A stretch of DNA of 64,000 nucleotides. Source: Paraescarpia echinospica (lineage: Eukaryota; Annelida; Polychaeta; Sabellida; Siboglinidae). Made by a program: the position numbers and the translations under genes. The notes below the pieces were generated by a model. The model searched no databases and was not told where the DNA came from. It worked only from the letters and a program-made list of their open reading frames with translations. Shown here piece by piece: positions 32,340 to 46,570 of the stretch (its first letter is position 1; every line of letters starts with the position of its first letter). The stretch covers positions 29,368,572-29,432,571 of the forward strand of contig CM034543.1 in the NCBI GenBank assembly GCA_020002185.1, written 5' to 3'.

Positions 32340-32965
32340 TATATTATATATACCTTTATTAATTGTGCCGCATTCTAGAGCTCTTCTCAGCTGCATGCTA
32401 GTGTCGCTTTCCGTCAGCACATCCAATGTCTCTGTATACAGTCTGATGCCATGCCAAGTAGTGTGATTTTCTGCCTCTGCCTCTCAGTCTTCAGAGCTGA
32501 TGTTGCAGGCCTTCTGGTCGCGCTTACAGACTTCCTTGAATATGAGGGCTGGGCGTCCCACTCGTTTCGCTCAGTGGCGAGTTGTCCATAGAGGATGACT
32601 TTCGGCAGCGGTCATCCTCCATGTCAGGCCCAGCCAGCGGAGACGTTTCTGCAGTGAGTACATGCTGGGATCCTAGCACGGTCCAGTATGTCGCTGTAAG
32701 GGACATGGTCCTGCCAGGTGATACTGAAGATGCGCTTGAGGCACCGCATGTGAAAGGTGCTGAAGCGGCATTCCTGGCGCGTATAGGTGGTCCACAATTC
32801 GCTGCTATATAGGAGGGTGCTCAGCACACAGGCCTGGTAGACTCGCATCTTGGTGTTCTCAGTGAGCATCTTGTTTTCCCGTACTCTTGGTCAGCTTGGC
32901 CATAGCGTCAGCGGCTTTTGAACTTGTTAATATACAAAGTTAATTATCAATGCCAAATCCCTTAA
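32340..32965 (-). pseudogene. LINE reverse transcriptase C-terminal remnant
   Basis: Minus-strand frames read MRVYQACVLSTLLYSSELWT and TYTRQECRFSTFHMRCLKRI then FSITWQDHVPYSDIL, the (L/V)YQACVLSTLLYGSE-W and RCLRRIxxIxWQDxVxxxxxL motifs of a widespread invertebrate non-LTR element. Downstream, in other frames, ILYGQLATE and ALKTERQRQK mark the extreme C-terminus. Upstream pieces at 32870-32950 are frameshifted (AADAMAKLTK). No catalytic RT motif remains. Confidence 0.8.
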
Positions 32966-33189
32966 TAGAAATGGTTCATCACCAGCTGGAATACATTAGG
33001 TATACCCTATTAAAGAATAGGTTAACTCACATATCGTGCGTTCGCGTGCGTATGATTGAGGTTATCTGTCAGGCAGGACCAAACTTGTTCTTGAAACAAA
33101 ATCACATTTCATGGTCGTCTTCAAGCAAAATAACTTCTTTCTAACATATATCTTAATAGCGACCTTCCACTTGGATACACGATATCAAG

Positions 33190-33310
33190 TTGTTTTGTTT
33201 TGCAGTCGCCCAGCCGTCGGACATGTAATCTCAATTAAGATTCTGATGGTCTACAACAACTATCTACATACTATGTTCGTATCTTGCGGTGTCAGTGTGA
33301 ATAATTCAGG
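33190..33310 (+). repeat. ~115-bp arm of an inverted pair (with 35411-35527)
   Basis: GCAGTCGCCCAGCCGTCGG followed by ACATGTAATCTCAATTAAG and ending ATGTTCGTATCTTGCGGT here is the reverse complement, with a few changes, of 35411-35527. It lies just outside the start of the direct duplication. Confidence 0.9.
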
Positions 33311-34880
33311 CCTGTTAAAATGTTGACTTGATGCCATTAGACCTCTGCATAGGTAGCGAGACACCATCCGCTAAGACAAAGAGTCCGCTTGAGGGGATTA
33401 AAAAAGGTGAACATTCCCCCGTATTCATGCAATGGTTAGAGTTAACAACTACGATGTTATGAATATACACAATATTACGATGTTATAATGCATAAATCAG
33501 CAATAAACACTGATATTTTATGAAGTAACTGTGCTGTCATCCTTAACGGTTTACGGGAAATACAATATTTTATGGCCTCGTTGCATAGCGCTTCCTTGTA
33601 CGCGCGCTCGCCAATTTATTTGATATTTGTGTCATCAAATGAATAATTAATTCTCATAAACGTGTAAGAAGAAATATGTGCGCCGGGCGTAAAATGTAAA
33701 GCGCATACAGAGGTTATTAGGACTGGATACTGCGCTTCATAAAACAAACCTTCAATACACAAAGGAACATATATGAAAGCTACGTTCAGGGAGTTTTCGT
33801 TTGGTATACGACACACATGCCCAAAGTACCGGAGTCTTCTATGTCTGATGATATATTGGTATAATCGGCAGTATTTACATTTAATATTTATTGAATGTTG
33901 GTTGAAACATATTCTAGAGCAAACAAATCAAAGCAAGTCATTAGTTAAGATCAAGTCATGCGTGAAATTCACGATGGTGTTCATTGTATGTAATGGCATT
34001 ATAAAACGAAAAGAAACATGTTTGGAAAAAAGAAATATGAAGTTGTAAACTTACAAATAGTAATGTTCGTGGGCATATAATCCGTTCGTGTTTTGGGCCT
34101 GTTGATGTATACAACCCCACAAAGAATCTGTAACACTACAAGTATAATATATATGTAACCCAGGTGGAATTGTTTCGTGCAAGCAGTTGCATAGGCTATT
34201 GTTATGTCAGTCGCCAGACGCGGGTAGGGTAGCTCGAGACACACCCAGTGACAGTTTGCTAGGGATCATGGACGTGTCCACAAAGATATGCGTACAGTTC
34301 TCTCGGCTCCGTATTACGGATATCAATATACACGGCCTGGTGAGTTATTTTTTTCATGTTTATGTTATATATAATAGTGATATTATTAGAATAATGCATA
34401 TCTTAAATTGTTTCTTGTTGCCCCCATTACCCGTCACTTCGGGCATGCCAGCTATAGTATGACGAGTGTAGCAGTGTTGTGTCGTATAATGTTAAATTGT
34501 GTTTACAGACGACTTATATATCTAGCAAGCATTTTAACTAATTATTGTGATGTATAGGTACGTCGTGTGCATACATTTGACTTTAGATAATGTGATAATT
34601 ACTAGTTAAAAGAAGTACTTAGCTAAAACAAGTTTCTCCGATTCTTTGTTTGTACAAGTTCAGAGAAGTATCTATAGGGTGACTAATTATTAGATGCGGT
34701 TTAACACGCCTAAAATTGGAACAGCCGACGCAGCTTAGTAATGTAGCGATGGTTGCTTGACTACACTATTGCGATGTTGTAGTCGCAACTAGCACGCTGT
34801 ATCTCTGCTTCTCTGTCTTTCTGTCTCTGTATGTCTGTTTTTTCTCCCCGTCTCTCCTCCAACTCTCGAGCCCTCTCTCC

Positions 34881-34883
34881 CCG

Positions 34884-34980
<97 letters not shown>
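34881..34980. repeat. (CT)n microsatellite
   Basis: About 48 CT units. Part of duplication copy D1; copy D2 keeps only a few CT units at this place. Confidence 0.98.
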
Positions 34981-34982
<2 letters not shown>

Positions 34983-35040
34983 CATCCTGTTAGAACGTCA
35001 GTCTATAAGTCTGTTAGACACTACGCCTGTCTGTCTGTCT

Positions 35041-35365
<325 letters not shown>

Positions 35366-35370
35366 GTCTT

Positions 35371-35407
<37 letters not shown>
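35371..35407. repeat. (TA)n microsatellite
   Basis: TATATATACATATATATA run directly before the inverted 115-bp arm. Confidence 0.95.
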
Positions 35408-35410
<3 letters not shown>

Positions 35411-35527
35411 TTCTCCACACTGGTACCGCAAGGTACGAACATAGTATGTAGATAGTTGATGTAGACCGTCAGAATCTTAATTGAGATTACATGTCCGACG
35501 GCTGGGCGACTGCATAATAAAACTACA
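35411..35527 (-). repeat. ~115-bp arm of an inverted pair (with 33190-33310)
   Basis: Reverse complement of the segment at 33190-33310, lying between the two direct duplication copies. Confidence 0.9.
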
Positions 35528-35583
35528 AATATATATATATATGTTAAGGGTTTGTCGTTCAAAACTATCTGCAGTATGTTTTT

Positions 35584-37193
35584 AATATACAAAATATTAC
35601 GATGTTATAATGCATAAATCAGCAATAAACACTTTGATATTTTATGAAGTAACTGTGCTTTCATCCTTAACAGTTTACGGGAAATACAATATTTTATTGC
35701 CTCGTTGCATAACTCTTCTTTGTACGCGCGCTCGCAAATTCATTTGATATTTGTGTCATCAAATGAATAATTAATTCTCATAAACGTGTAAGAAGAAATA
35801 TGTGCGCCGGGCGTAAAATGTAAAGCGCATACAGAGGTTATTAGGACTGGATACTGCGCTTCATAGAACAAACCTTCTAATACACGCACAAAACCTGTAT
35901 GAAAGCTACGTTCAGGGAGTTTTCGTTTGGTATACGACACACATGCCCAAATTACCGGAGTCTTCTATGTCTGATGACATCAGAGATTTTTTGTATAATC
36001 GGCAGTATTTAAATTTAATATGTATTGAATGTTGGTTGAAACATATTCTAGAGCAAACAAATCAAAGCAAATCATTAGTCAAAATCAAGTCATGCGTGAA
36101 ATTCACGCTGCTGGTAATTGTATGTAATGGCATTATAAAAAAAAAAAAACATGTTTGGAAAAGAGTAAATATAAAGTTGTAAACTTACAAATAATAATGT
36201 TCGTGGGCATATAATCCGTTCGTGTTTTGGGCCGGTTGACATGTACGACCCCACAAAGAATCTGTAACACTACAAGTATAATATATTATGTAACCCTGGT
36301 GGAATTGTTTTGTGCAAGCAGTTGCATAGGCTATTGTTATGTCAGTCGCCAGACGCGGGTAGGGTAGCTCGAGCCACACCCAGTGACAGTTTGCTAGGGA
36401 TCATGGACGTGTCCACAAAGATATACGTACCGTTTTCGGATCCGTATCACGAGTATCAATATACTCGGCCTGGTTAGTTATTTTTTTCATGTTTATGTTA
36501 TATATATAATAGTGATATTATTATAATAATGCATATCTTAAATTGTTTCTTGTTGCCCCATTACCCGTCACTTCAGGCATGCCAGCTTTAGTGTGATGAC
36601 TGTAGCAGTGTTGTGTCGTGTAATGGTAAATTGTGTTTACAGACGACGTACATATCTAGCAAGCATTTTAACTATTTATTATGATGTATAGGTACGTCGT
36701 GTGCTTACGTTTGACTTAGATAATGTGATAATTACTAGTTAAAAGAAGTACTTAGCTAAAACAAGTTTCTCCGACTCTTTGTTTGTACAAGTTCAAAGAA
36801 GTATCTATAAGGTGACTGATTAGTAAATGCGGTTAAACACGTCTAATATTAGAACAGCCGACGCAGCTTAGTAATGTTGCGATGTTGTAGTCGCAACTAG
36901 CACGCTGTATCTCTGTCTCCCTGTCCCTATATGTCTGTGTATGTCTGTTTTTTCTCCACGTCTCTCCTTCTCCAACTCTCGAGCCCTCTCTCCCCGACTC
37001 TCTCTGTCTCTCTCTCTCCTCCATCGTCTGCGTTTGCCTGTTAGAACGTCAGTTTATAAGTCTGTTAGACTGACACTACGCCAGCTGGCCTGTCTCCTTG
37101 TCTGCCTGTATGTTTCTCTGACTGTCTGCCTCTATGCCTGTCTGTTTGTCTGCCTGTCAGTCTTTCTTATCTGTTTGCCAACCTGTCGGTATG

Positions 37194-37278
<85 letters not shown>

Positions 37279-37280
37279 TG

Positions 37281-37340
<60 letters not shown>

Positions 37341-37400
37341 CATGCATGCCTGTCTGTATGTCTGTTGCATGCCTGCTTGCCTGCTGGCTGTATGTTTATC
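35584..37400 (+). repeat. Tandem duplication, copy D2
   Basis: Second copy of the D1 block, in the same orientation and with the same landmarks, ending in its own CCTG array (37191-37345). A further (CT)n follows at 37456-37514. Confidence 0.93.
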
Positions 37401-37456
37401 TGCCAATCTCTGCCTCAGTCTCTGCCTCTACGTATCTCTTTCTCGTTGGCTCTCTT

Positions 37457-37514
<58 letters not shown>
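37191..37514. repeat. (CCTG)n array followed by (CT)n
   Basis: About 38 CCTG units with one slipped unit (CCTGTTGCCTG near 37276), then irregular CTGT words, then about 30 CT units (37456-37514). Confidence 0.98.
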
Positions 37515-37516
<2 letters not shown>

Positions 37517-38004
37517 AAATGCAACATTTCAAGTGTTTTATAAATACAATCGACTTTCACCCTCCTCCCCAATCCGGCAGTGCTTACTTTTGGTCACTAA
37601 ATGGTGCATTTATAACTTAAATAATAAAATATACATTACTTTTAAAGTTTTCTTTATAAATTACAACCAAATACCTTACAATAGAATTTTTGGAGTTGAG
37701 AAAAAAAACATTATAAAGTGTATCGGACATGTTGCCTTACTAGAAATTTTAACGTTGTTATGGACGATCTCATAATACAATTTTAAGTAAATTGGTCAGT
37801 GCATATCAGCACATAATATTAATGTCACAAATTCAACCCATTGTTGCCAGTCTGTTCACCAAATGTCATACCACTATACTATTCTTAATTAAACGGCAGA
37901 AGCAAAAAAAAGAATGGCGGTGAAAATGTTGTTTCTGTTTTGTTCTGATGTAGTGTGTGGCAATGTGCGTTGGTGTATGTCCGTGTCTGTATGTATCTTT
38001 GTCT

Positions 38005-38120
38005 CTGTCCGTCTGTCTGTCTGTCTGTCTCGCTGTCTCTCTCTCTCTCTCAGTTTGACTGCCTGTCTGTCTGTCTGACTGTCTGTCTGTCTGTCTGCCT
38101 ATATGTCTCTTCTCCCCCCT
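38005..38120. repeat. CTGT/CT-rich simple repeat
   Basis: CTGTCTGT and CTCTCTCT words; low complexity, non-coding. Confidence 0.9.
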
Positions 38121-38199
38121 CTCCCTGCATTACTATTTGCTACTATTGTTATGACAGAAACACCTGTATATTTACAGGCTGCATTAAATGTTGCATGTG

Positions 38200-39680
38200 A
38201 TTATTGCCAAACATAGCACCTATCTGTTAATACTAGTAAAACAAAGGATATTATGTTCCCTCTCGGAAAGGTCTGATCACACTCATACTTCTTGTTTGAA
38301 GAAAGCAAATTAGAAATAACTGATAGCTACATCTATTTGGAAACCAGTTTAAACTATAATGGACTGTTTAACAAAGCCATAACAAAACAAGTTAACCAAA
38401 GTTGGCGTACAATGTTCAATCTCACAACTAAAGCAAGGAAGCTAGATTTACCGATAGACATACAGTGTGAACTGATGACCAACTTGTAATGCCAATTCTG
38501 CTATATTGTAGTGAAATATGGGGTTTTCAAAATGTAGAGCTGTTTGAGAGATACCATAGAACATTCTTGAAAAGTATACTAAAACTTAACAGGAAAACCG
38601 CAAATTGTATGGTATATGGAGAAGTTGGCATACAAAGTGACAACAATTATAGAAAAGAGAAAGATAAACTTTTGGGTACACGTAATTGAAGGCAAACAAA
38701 GCAAGATATCTAGTATTATGTTTAGGCTGATGACAAACCTACACGACGCACGTAATTTTAAATCAAAAGGGATTTTAAAAATCACGAGTATCATGGATGG
38801 ATGTGGACTATTTAACATGTGGCATGATCATGGACATGAAAATACAAAATAGTTTAAGCATACCCTAGAACTTAAAATGAAAGTCATAAACAGACAAACA
38901 TGGCACAATGAAATTCGTGTAAATAGGCTGCGTTCAAATTACATAATATTTAAAAATTAAGTAGGGCTCGAGAAGTATTTAATCTTCTTGACTCATCTGA
39001 CAGAATCAATTTATATAAATTTCGTTGTGGAAATCACAACTTACCTATTACTGTTGGTCAGTATCTCCCTGAAAATGCTCAGAGGCTCTGTAATTTATGC
39101 AACAATGGAGATCAAGGTGATGAATATCGTTATGTACTTGTATGTCCATCACTAGTAGAAGAAAGATCAAAACACATAAAGAAATACATTAGAATCAGAC
39201 CTAATACTTTGAAATTGAACCAGATGTTTAATGTACATAATGTGAAACAGTTAACAGATCTTACCAGATTTATTAATGTAATCATAACAAAGTTTGTTTG
39301 TCTAACAAATTCCCTGTCAAAACTGTGAATTGCGTAGAAAAAAACATTGTAGCTTATAGTTAATTTAGTAGTCATATAATTACATGTAAATTAGTTCAAA
39401 TTGTGCAATACCTGTATAATACGTGGTCTATTTTATTTTATATTATTTGGTTTGCACTACTGATTATAACATTATCGAAAACATTTATTACAGTAAGGTC
39501 ACTGAATGTTTTATGCATTGTCTGTTGTTTATTTTTATATACGATAAATACGATTTATATAATAGAAGTTTAGATGTTCTTAAGAATACAATATGTTCTA
39601 TTAAAATGTACTTTAGAGAGAAAAATGCTCTCATACTCCGCAAGGGGTCGTAGGGAAATAAAACTCATTGTCATTGTCAC
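38200..39680 (+). pseudogene. LINE 3' region: RT C-terminus with CxxC...CP finger
   Basis: Plus-strand frames give LEITDSYIYLETSLNYNG, then MPILLYCSEIWGFQNVELFE and RTFLKSILKLNRKTANCMVY, a typical non-LTR RT C-terminal region. Further down, in other frames, come DRINLYKFRCGNHNLPI and LCNLCNNGDQGDEYRYVLVC then PSLVEERSKHIKKY, a CxxC...H/Y...C finger common at the end of invertebrate LINE ORF2. The 3' end is AGGGAAATAAAACTCATTG then TCATTG units (39653-39680), a LINE-style tail. Several frameshifts; the 5' part is missing. Confidence 0.82.
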
Positions 39681-39860
39681 TCTCTATCCGCGTATCTTCC
39701 CTCCATCTCCTTTCTCACCTCCTTCCCGTCCCGTCCCCTCCCGTCCTCTCCCTTTCCGTCTCTCTCCCCACTCTACCCCTCCATCCTTATCGTTCCCACA
39801 CAGAGCGTCATATGTACTTCAATATAGGGTATATATATGTATATATATATATATATATAT

Positions 39861-40049
39861 GTGGAACTACACTATTAAGGTCACCATTGGGGCTGGGTTA
39901 AAGTAACATGAATAGCGAGGTGACTGTATTAGTGGGACTATTTTCGTATACTTTATTGTATATATGGATCTAATTTGGAACTGTTCTAGGGTGACCTTAA
40001 TTGTAATGTGGCTGTATTAACGAGGTGACCGTTAACCGACGTTCAACTG
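39861..40049. mobile_element. Short pogo/Tc1-like MITE, left end eroded
   Basis: GTGGAACTACACTATTAAGG then TCACC matches the left arm of the element at 10808. The right end, complemented, is CAGTTGAACGTCGGTTAACG then GTCACC, followed outward by TA. The left terminal CAGT is replaced by a (TA)n microsatellite. Confidence 0.6.
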
Positions 40050-40051
40050 TA

Positions 40052-41640
40052 ACTATATGACATGTGTGGATGTAGATACTAATTCGTCTTAGACTATATT
40101 TACCATTTTAATTGCCGATCACTAACATTGTGTACACCGTTTCGAAAGATGTGTATGTCAAAATTCGGAGTGTCTGTTTAACTATTAATGTACTTCCAAC
40201 CCAACTGAAATCCTGAGATGTCCAGTTAGGCAAACTATTATTGCACGAATAACCCCTCCCTAAACATTACCCAAGTTGATGTCCAGCAGTATGCTTAGAA
40301 TGACTTCTTCCTTATTTGTTGTCTCCAGACCTGCTCTGGTCCTATTTATATATTTGATTGCAGGGGCATGTTTATTGTGCTTAACTCTCTTGCTGACATC
40401 AACAAGTGTCTTGGCTCTCTCTCCCAGGAGGGCATTTTTCGTTCTTATAGATGAAGATAGCAATGCAGGGTCTTTCACAAATCACCTGCACAATGTTACA
40501 TCATTCTACTTTCTTAGCAGATAACATAAAGGGTGGTCTAATAAGATTGCCTTAAGTATGCCTCTCCTTGGGATGTAGAAAGTTGACTGTTATACATAGT
40601 TGACAGGAACGCATGTCACGTACACGCACATGCACACACACGTACATACATGGTGTCGTTTCAGACGCTATAGTTGATTAGTGGTGGGATTATGAGAGCT
40701 ACCCATCGACCAGCTTGAAATGGCCAGAGGTCAGATCGAGTGTTTGATGTAGGAAATTGTGTCACAGAGTTGACAAGCTTTTGTGCTCGCGGCCGGTCAC
40801 GCAGGGTGGGGTGATGACGAGCCAGGGTGAACGTTGTTTTATGGACTTAACCGTCTACAAGTACATCACTAGTGAGTATATAATGTACTTGATGTAGAAC
40901 TTGAAAACACATTTGCAAATAAAATTTGAATTCTTCCAATGTGTAATCCAAATTCGGTTTATTGTTACAAGAGTGGGCTGGCGGCTTAACATAACAAGCG
41001 AGGATATAAAGTGGGTGTGTATATTTGTTAAGATAGTTTCGTAACAAGTATATATTTTATTATTTTTCTGTCAAATGATACAAACATACGATATTATCTC
41101 TTTGTGAAACATTGACACTCGTTTATCAAATTTCAGATACGTGTAAGTACCATATGACTTTTCCAACAATGTAAACAATATGTATGCGCCCCTGACACAC
41201 ACATCCTCCTATGCAAAGCAACAATGTATGACAAGTGTAGATTGAATTAGGCCAACTTAATGACATTTAGCTTTATTCATTTACATAAATCATAAACTAC
41301 AACATAAATACATCAATACATATTCACAGCAAGCATGCCGGCCCCAATGGCATTGCTAACCAATACCTACAAGTCCTATACGTATTACCAACCACCAGTA
41401 CTAACTATCTCACGACACTATTTACAATTGACATCGTATCGGTGAGGGTCACTCCGCCACCAGGTCACCTGAAATCAAATGTGACCGACCCCACCAACTA
41501 AACTTGTCCAACAATGTAAACAATATATGTGTGACTGAATGCTGTTTGAGTATTGTGTTGTAAATGCAAACATACTATGACATTTTTTTTTTTTTTAAAC
41601 TGTTGAACTGTGTTGTTTATGACAATAGTGTTTCAGTGTT
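40052..41640. other. Intergenic, no gene supported
   Basis: Includes a 72-codon minus-strand open stretch at 40260-40478 (DPALLSSSIRTKN, KYINRTRAGLETTNKEE) that resembles real coding sequence in composition, but without a clean acceptor or a recognised family. CCAACAATGTAAACAATAT is repeated at about 41163 and 41508. Nothing else recognised. Confidence 0.3.
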
Positions 41641-41649
41641 GTGTGTGGC

Positions 41650-41667
41650 AGGTTCGATCCCTGCTGG
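41650..41667 (+). other. tRNA T-arm-like B box
   Basis: GCAGGTTCGATCCCTGC folds into a perfect 5-bp stem with a 7-nt TTCGATC loop and matches the Pol III B box. Upstream there is no convincing A box, acceptor stem or anticodon arm, so this is at most a SINE or tRNA-pseudogene remnant. Confidence 0.3.
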
Positions 41668-42009
41668 TGTTCAGTATCCATACACTACTGGTTGTGCACA
41701 GAGACATATTCCATTCAGTAAATGTAGGAATTTGTACATAAGTAAAGTTTTAAATTCACAGAGAAAACCCATCAACAAGGGAGTATTTAAACGTGAAGAG
41801 GGCATGAATATAACACTTCACCCCCCAATATCACCCATCTGTATATATCATACCACACCAACATGTGATGCAAATGTTGCCTATGCGCTATGCAGTAAAA
41901 AGAGGGCCGGAGGAAAGGAGCCAACTTGCATGGTTTCTACAGAAAGACGTCAGTAGGAGACCACATGCAAATGTTCGACAACTACAATTGTACTCTAGCA
42001 TGAGAGGCT

Positions 42010-44505
42010 AACGCTATAAGGGAAGTGAGCAAACGGGACTGTGTTATTATGGGGGATTTCAACCATGGGCATATAAAATGGAAATCTCTACAGAGTATGG
42101 GTAGTGAGGACCACAAGTTTTTAGTTTTAGTACAAGATAGTTTCCTTTCTCAACATGTGCTAGAACCAACCAGGGGAGAGAATGTGTTAGACATAGTTTT
42201 GTCCTCACAGAATGAATTAGTTGACAATGTCATGGTATGTGAGCCACTGGGGAATAGTGATCACAACCAGATACATTTTACCATCAAAGTAAAATCAGAA
42301 AGGAATAGTAAAAAGCAGTACAGGAGAAATTTCCACAAAGGAAAATATAAGGACATAAGGAAATATTTAGCAAAGATAGACTGGAATAACACACTGAAGA
42401 ATAAGACAGCAACAGAATGCTGGAATATCTTAAAGAGTGAAATTGAATGCATCATCGTCAAATTTGTTCCCTTAAAAAAACACGGGAAACGGTCCAAAAA
42501 GAAACACTTATCGAAAGAAGCCATTATAAAAATTAAGTATAAAGAAATGATGTGAAAGTCATATAGACGTACTGGAAATGACGAAGACTACAACATTTAT
42601 AAAGAAGCACTAAACCAAGCTACAGCTGAAATTAGAAATTCAAAGAGAAGCTATGAATATAAATTAGCTTGTAATATAAAACATGACAGCAAGAGTTTTT
42701 GTGCATATATTCGAAGCAAACAGAAAGTTCAGGTTAAGGTCGGTCCTCTAGAAGATAGTGCTGGAAACGTAATATCAGAAGGATTCTTAATGGCAGAAGA
42801 CCTGAATGAGTATTTTAGTTCAGTGTTTACCAGGGAAGACACTAGTTCACTGCCAGTACCAGAGGCTAAGTTCAAGGGGGCAGAATCAGACTATTTAAGA
42901 CAGTTAATTGTAACCCCAGAAATGGTAGCTAACAAAATCAGGGCTATGAAGGATAATAAATCACCTGGAGTGGATGGTATTCCACCCAAACTACTATTGG
43001 AAATTGTAGAACAAATTAGCATACCGCTTGCAACAGTTTTCAACTTGTCATTAGAAGAGGGAGTGGTTCCTTTAGAATGGAAAGAAGCAAACATTATACC
43101 GTTATTCAAAAAAGGTTCGAGAAACAAGTCAAATAATTATAGACCAGTTAGTTTAACATCGGTGATTTGTAAATTATTAGAAAGACTAATTAAAGATCAC
43201 ATGGTGGATTTTCTTGTTAAACATAACTTGATAAACCCATCTCAACATGGGTTTCTAAAAGCGAGGTCATGCTTAACAAATATTTTGTGTTTTTTGGAAG
43301 ATATCACTAAGTGGATATCATCTACTTAGATTTTCAAAAAGCTTTCGACAAAGTGCCACATCAGAGATTACTGCTTAAACTAAAGGCCCATGGCATAGGA
43401 AATGGTATAATTAACTGGATAGAAAAATGGCTGACTGACAGAAGACAGCGGGTAGTTGTTGATGGGAGGCTTCAAACTGGAAATCAGTTTTGAGTGGGGT
43501 TCCACAGGGATCAGTACTGGGACCTATATTATTCTTAATATATATAAACGATTTGGACGATGATATAGCTAGCAAGGTGTTGAAATTTGCAGATGATACA
43601 AAAGTGTTTAGAAGAATTAAAAATGATGGAGATAGACAGCATTTATAAGATGATCTTGACAGGTTGATCAAATGGTCTGAAAAGTAGCAAATGTTGTTCA
43701 ATTTTGGGAAATGTAAATGCCTTCACACAGGGCATGGGAACGAATATGTAGAATATACAATGGGGGGAACTGTACTAAGTACTACTGTAAAAGAAAAAGA
43801 CTTAGGGCTGACAATTAGTGCTGACATGAAGGTTTCAGAGCAGTGTGAAATTGCAGCTTCAAAAGGAAATCAAATCCTTGGATTGATTAGGCGAAATATA
43901 GCATATAAAGAAAAAGAACTAATAATACCGCTGTACAAAACAATAGTTAGGCCTCATTTAGAATATTGTATACAAGCGTGGAGGCCATACCGCAAGAAGG
44001 ACATAGATATGCTAGAAAGAGTACAGAGGAGAGCGACTAAAATGATACCAAAACTGAGGGATCTTAGTTATGAAAAACGCCTAAAAGAATGTCGTTTAAC
44101 AACACTAGAGACCAGGAGATTGAGAGGAGATCAGATAGAAGTGTTTAAAATATTGAATGGTTATGAAAATATTGATAGAAATATGTTTTTTTCAGTTAAG
44201 AAAGATAGAAAAACTAGAGGATATGAAGTGACATTAGTAAAGGAACAGTGTAGATTAGACGTAAGAAAGTTTTCATTTCCACAAAGGACTGTGAATGTAG
44301 GGAACAGATTATCTGATGATTGTGTGGGTGCTAGTAGCGTGAATAAGTTTACAAATAAAATCGACACATACCTCAGAAGGGCTGGATATATGTAGATAAA
44401 AGGGTTGAACTCTCGATAAGCCAAAGGGCTTCCTTGTCCACCTGCCATCTAGAGTTAATTCTCTGGATGGCAATCTTGTTAAATCTTGTTAAATCTTGTT
44501 AAACT
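42010..44505 (+). pseudogene. CR1-like LINE, 5'-truncated, several disabling mutations
   Basis: The plus strand encodes the end of the endonuclease (VIMGDFNHGHIKW, LDIVLSSQNELVDNV, GNSDHNQIHF), then the reverse transcriptase: NKSPGVDGIPPKLL, PLFKKGSRNKSNNYRPVSLT, DIIYLDFQKAFDKVPH, GVPQGSVLGPILFLIYINDL, LKFADDTKVF (the catalytic ADD box), and the C-terminus LERVQRRATKMIPKLRDLSY to SVNKFTNKIDTYLRRAGYM. Stops or frame changes fall near 42553, 43311, 43490, 43647 and 43686. The 3' UTR ends in a 10-bp tandem tail AATCTTGTTA (three units, 44472-44505), as CR1-type elements often do. The N-terminal endonuclease half is missing. Confidence 0.9.
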
Positions 44506-46570
44506 GCTGATACATATATCTTCTGGGGTGTCTGCCAAGGATGGATGCAGAACTCGGATGTGTACTGCTTTAATGCAGTAGTCAATTTTGCAAGTTTTAA
44601 ATATTTAGTTGTTTACAAAACTTTAGATAATACCGAACTGTTTTTACCAGGAACTTTTGTTGGCTGTGCAATTTGAACTGACATGCTTCATACAGTATGG
44701 ACGTTAATCAGTAATGTATTTTTTTGGATTATGAAAGAAATTAATCATGTATATTGCAATGTATATTATGTCCTGACGTTATAGTTTCTAGATTAGCAGG
44801 GTTTTACTTATCATATGAATACTTGCCATAACAATATAACATTGTTGTGACACATTTATTGACACCTCTATGACCATGTACACACATGCTGAATAATACT
44901 AGGCAGTGGTAATCGGTATGACAACAATATTTTCAGACAAGCATGTGTATTAAAACAGGCAATTTCCTTTTACTACTTTATTCCATGATCAGAGGTAATG
45001 AGCGACTAGTCTTATTGTTTCCACTTCTCTAGATTTAAGTACGAATCGGCTTGCTCTTTGTTTAATTAACATAATGGAAACATTGTGTTTCTTTATATAA
45101 AAATAAATAATACACAAATTACAATTGATAGTACACATACTTTGCTTATTACCCCAATATGGACAAAAACCCAACATTACCCAGCTAAGTGTAGATATAT
45201 CCACCATAAACTGTGTTCATCTTGGAACCAATGACCATCCAGTTTTCACCAAGTCAGATATCCACAGCTAGACGAGCATGTCAATAAATCTTTCAATAAT
45301 TTACTACGAAAACCTAACGTTTCTTTACCGTGCGCTTTTGACATTTTTATTATAACATACTGGCATCTAAAATATAAGGCAACAATGCGGTATTTTGAAC
45401 ATAGATATCATTAAACTATACATGGTTTATCCAGCTCTACACAACTACAAAAGCAGGCATGGGACATGTGAAATGTTGCACAATCTAATGAAATACATGA
45501 CAAGATTTATTTCCCCTACAACTCTGTTTCTGTGTGGAAAAATATTTAATTTATAAGTATTTGGTATATTTGGCATTTGCGCTCAATAAATACTTTGTAT
45601 CAGGCCATCACTTCTGTTGGCATGATCTAGTGGTATGATTGCACACAATTACCTTATCTCTCCATCATATTAACATTGCTTTGTGAATATGAGCTTCAAC
45701 ATTCAAGGACAACATTTACTGCTAGAAAATGTGTACACATAAAGTAAAATTACAAAGAATTCATATCTACAGACTAAAGGTACAGTTCATTCAGACATTA
45801 ATTAACCTCCTGTTTCGCACAGACCTGATCTACACATTTCGTATCACTGTAGTTACACACAAGTTTACAGTGTCTAGATTATGTTAGCAACATTGGAAAT
45901 ACAGTGGTTCTTTCTCTTTGGTTGACTTGGCTCCGCTGCCTAAGTCAATATCTACTCTTCAGCATTACCTATTACAGCATCAGGCCCAACAGAACCAACC
46001 AACCAATACTCCAACATCTCCCTTCCTGTTGCACAGACATCCACCTTCGTGACATTTTGTTTGTTACTTCTCACGATTTCAGATACTTAATAATTTCATA
46101 AGTCATACAATATGTATTTTTATAGACATTTTCCAGCCAGATGACAACAAAACTGCTTTTGTTTCAAATATCAACCAGCCGAATAAACTTTCTTATTCTT
46201 GTTCTTCTTGTTCTGTTAATAAATTTCAAATCAAGTAACAACCAGCCGAGATATATAATATTAATCGGTTATATTTATGTTAATAAAACTACTAAAGCTG
46301 ACAAAATAATACATTTTGTTTAAGAAAAAACTGTCTGCAACACTGGCTCCAAAACAAAGAAACAAGAACAATTTATAGATATATACAATGTAGGAGTTTG
46401 AGTTTGTTGGTTTTGCGTAGCCCGAAGATACACTGTTACAACTGGACGGCCGCAGCAATGAGGGGTGTTAGGGTGCCACGACATACTGTTTTGATTATTA
46501 GTCCTGAAGTCTTTGGAGGAAAGAAAGAAAAGAAAGAAAGAATATCGGAAAAGGAAAATCAATGATGACG
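44506..46570. other. Intergenic, nothing recognised
   Basis: No exon, RNA gene or repeat family could be supported. The phrase CAACCAGCCGA occurs twice (about 46163 and 46237). Some A/T-rich low-complexity stretches. Confidence 0.35.

Noticed and set aside
40260..40478. Minus-strand open stretch with protein-like composition
   Set aside because: No clean splice acceptor or start, and no family recognised; listed only as part of the intergenic description.
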